Notes under the pieces: model-generated
Databases searched by the model: none
Told to the model about the DNA's origin: nothing
Seen by the model: the letters and a program-made list of their open reading frames with translations, nothing else
Shown here: positions 5,311 through 6,273 of the stretch, in pieces
Layout of the letters: each line of letters begins with the position of its first letter
Numbering within the stretch: the stretch's first letter is position 1
Source: Syntrophomonadaceae bacterium
GTDB taxonomy: Bacteria; Bacillota; Syntrophomonadia; Syntrophomonadales; Syntrophomonadaceae
Length of the DNA stretch: 6,273 nt
Assembly: GCA_031265005.1 (NCBI GenBank)
Contig: JAISDD010000209.1
Coordinates: 1 to 6,273, forward strand
Direction: 5' to 3'
Program-made: the position numbers and the translations under genes

Positions 5311-6273
5311 TGAAATTAACGGATATTAAATTCAAGATAATACTATATACTTTGCTGATCGTAATTCTTATGGGAGGATTAGCTTTTCGATTAGCTTTTG
5401 TCCAATTATTAGACAACGATACTTATCAAAGCCAGGCGAAAGAAAATACTATTCGCCTGATTCCTATCAAAGCCAGCCGGGGGGAAATATTTTCACAGGA
5501 TAATCAATTGATGGCCACAAATAAGCTGGTTTATACTATAAACCTGACTTATTTGGAAATGGGAAAAAATCAAACTATGATAGATAACCTTTGTCAGGCT
5601 GTCAGTCCCTATTATCCGGAAATTACTGTTGATTTTATAAATGAAAAAATCAATAGTCAAAAATACCGTCCTTATGAGCCGGTAACTATTATAAGGGATA
5701 TACCTTTAGAATTGGTAGTAAAATTAGAAGAAAACCGGCAAAATTTGCCAGGCATTGTAGTAAATGTTGAACCATTGCGTTCATATCCTATGGGATCTTT
5801 AGCCGGACATGTCTTAGGATATATCCATCAAATTAATTCTCAAGAAATAGAAAGCATGGAGAAAAATAATATAAAATACACTATTGACAGTTTGATAGGA
5901 AAATCCGGAGTAGAAAAGCAATATGAGCAAATACTGCGAGGACAGGATGGCGCCCGGAGGCTGGAAGTAGATGCAAAAGGGCGGCCTGTGAGCGAATTTG
6001 ATACTTTAGAGCCCCTGGCCGGCGATAATATTTATTTAACTATCGACAGCAGTATTCAGCAGGTTATGGAAAAAAGCATGGATGAAACTTTGACTATGCT
6101 GCAAAGAACCTTGCCTAAAGCTAAAGTTGGTTCTGCTGTGATGATGAATGTAAAAACAGGTGCCGTACTGGCGATGTGCAGTATGCCTTCTTTGAATCCT
6201 GATGATTGGAAAGGCAATATAAGCACGGAGAAAGTAGAGTATTATTTTCCGCAAACGAGCGTTTACGATCCCA
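5310..6273 (+). CDS. mrdA: Class B penicillin-binding protein 2, MrdA-like (3' end outside window)
   Basis: This is the transpeptidase that crosslinks peptidoglycan in the elongation complex, working with the glycosyltransferase RodA. The frame gives 321 complete codons to the window edge with no stop, so it is partial. A cytoplasmic tail and one membrane helix (about residues 10-34) come first. The N-terminal PBP dimer region follows, with RSYPMGSLAGHVLGY (157-171) and GKSGVEKQYEQILRGQDG (197-214), which distinguish PBP2-type proteins. The transpeptidase domain begins at about 239 with DNIYLTID and GSAVMMNVKTGAVLAM (274-289). The SxxK active-site serine is not reached; by family alignment it would lie a short way past the window edge. 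The first class B motif, usually RGxxxDRNGxxLA, reads RGEIFSQDNQLMA (57-69), losing the D, R and G. The ATG overlaps the mreD stop by one base (TAATG) and AAGGA at 5297-5301 gives an 8-nt spacer. Confidence 0.95.
   Translation, partial: MKLTDIKFKIILYTLLIVILMGGLAFRLAFVQLLDNDTYQSQAKENTIRLIPIKASRGEIFSQDNQLMATNKLVYTINLTYLEMGKNQTMIDNLCQAVSPYYPEITVDFINEKINSQKYRPYEPVTIIRDIPLELVVKLEENRQNLPGIVVNVEPLRSYPMGSLAGHVLGYIHQINSQEIESMEKNNIKYTIDSLIGKSGVEKQYEQILRGQDGARRLEVDAKGRPVSEFDTLEPLAGDNIYLTIDSSIQQVMEKSMDETLTMLQRTLPKAKVGSAVMMNVKTGAVLAMCSMPSLNPDDWKGNISTEKVEYYFPQTSVYDP

Overview
The window looks like a low-GC Firmicute chromosome, most likely of a Clostridia- or Negativicutes-type lineage. This is inferred from the gene order maf-radC-mreB-mreC-mreD-mrdA, which is typical of that phylum, from the GGAGG-type ribosome binding sites, and from the frequent TTG and GTG starts. 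I see no species-level marker. All genes lie on the + strand and are tightly packed (gaps of 1 nt overlap to 20 nt). No RNA gene, insertion sequence, CRISPR array or convincing terminator is visible, and no stretch of 300 bases lacks a gene.

Region 1 (1-1599) is the 3' part of a large repetitive protein that runs in from the left edge. It shows the tail of one fibronectin-type-III-like repeat, three complete FnIII-like repeats of about 100 residues sharing a YGFYWG core, and two C-terminal Ig-like domains. It is probably exported, but the signal peptide and any wall or envelope anchor would lie outside the window. Its base composition looks clearly more GC-rich than that of the genes downstream.

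Region 2 (1613-2886) holds maf (nucleotide pyrophosphatase / septum inhibitor family) and radC (HhH plus JAMM/MPN domain), the usual leaders of the Firmicute mre cluster.

Region 3 (2906-6273) is the cell-elongation module: mreB (actin-like filament), mreC (bitopic coiled-coil scaffold), mreD (polytopic membrane protein) and the 5' two thirds or so of mrdA (PBP2-type class B transpeptidase, cut by the right edge before its SxxK serine motif). Together these make the Rod complex, in which MreB filaments under the membrane organise MreC/MreD and the PBP2 transpeptidase for lateral wall synthesis. A perfect TATAAT with an extended -10 TG inside the end of radC may give the mre genes their own transcript.

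Most of the window is a conserved housekeeping cluster. I found no clear new system. The points most worth a second look are the GC-rich repeat protein abutting maf, the resemblance of its FnIII-like repeats to those of Bacteroidetes, and the degenerate first class B PBP motif in mrdA.
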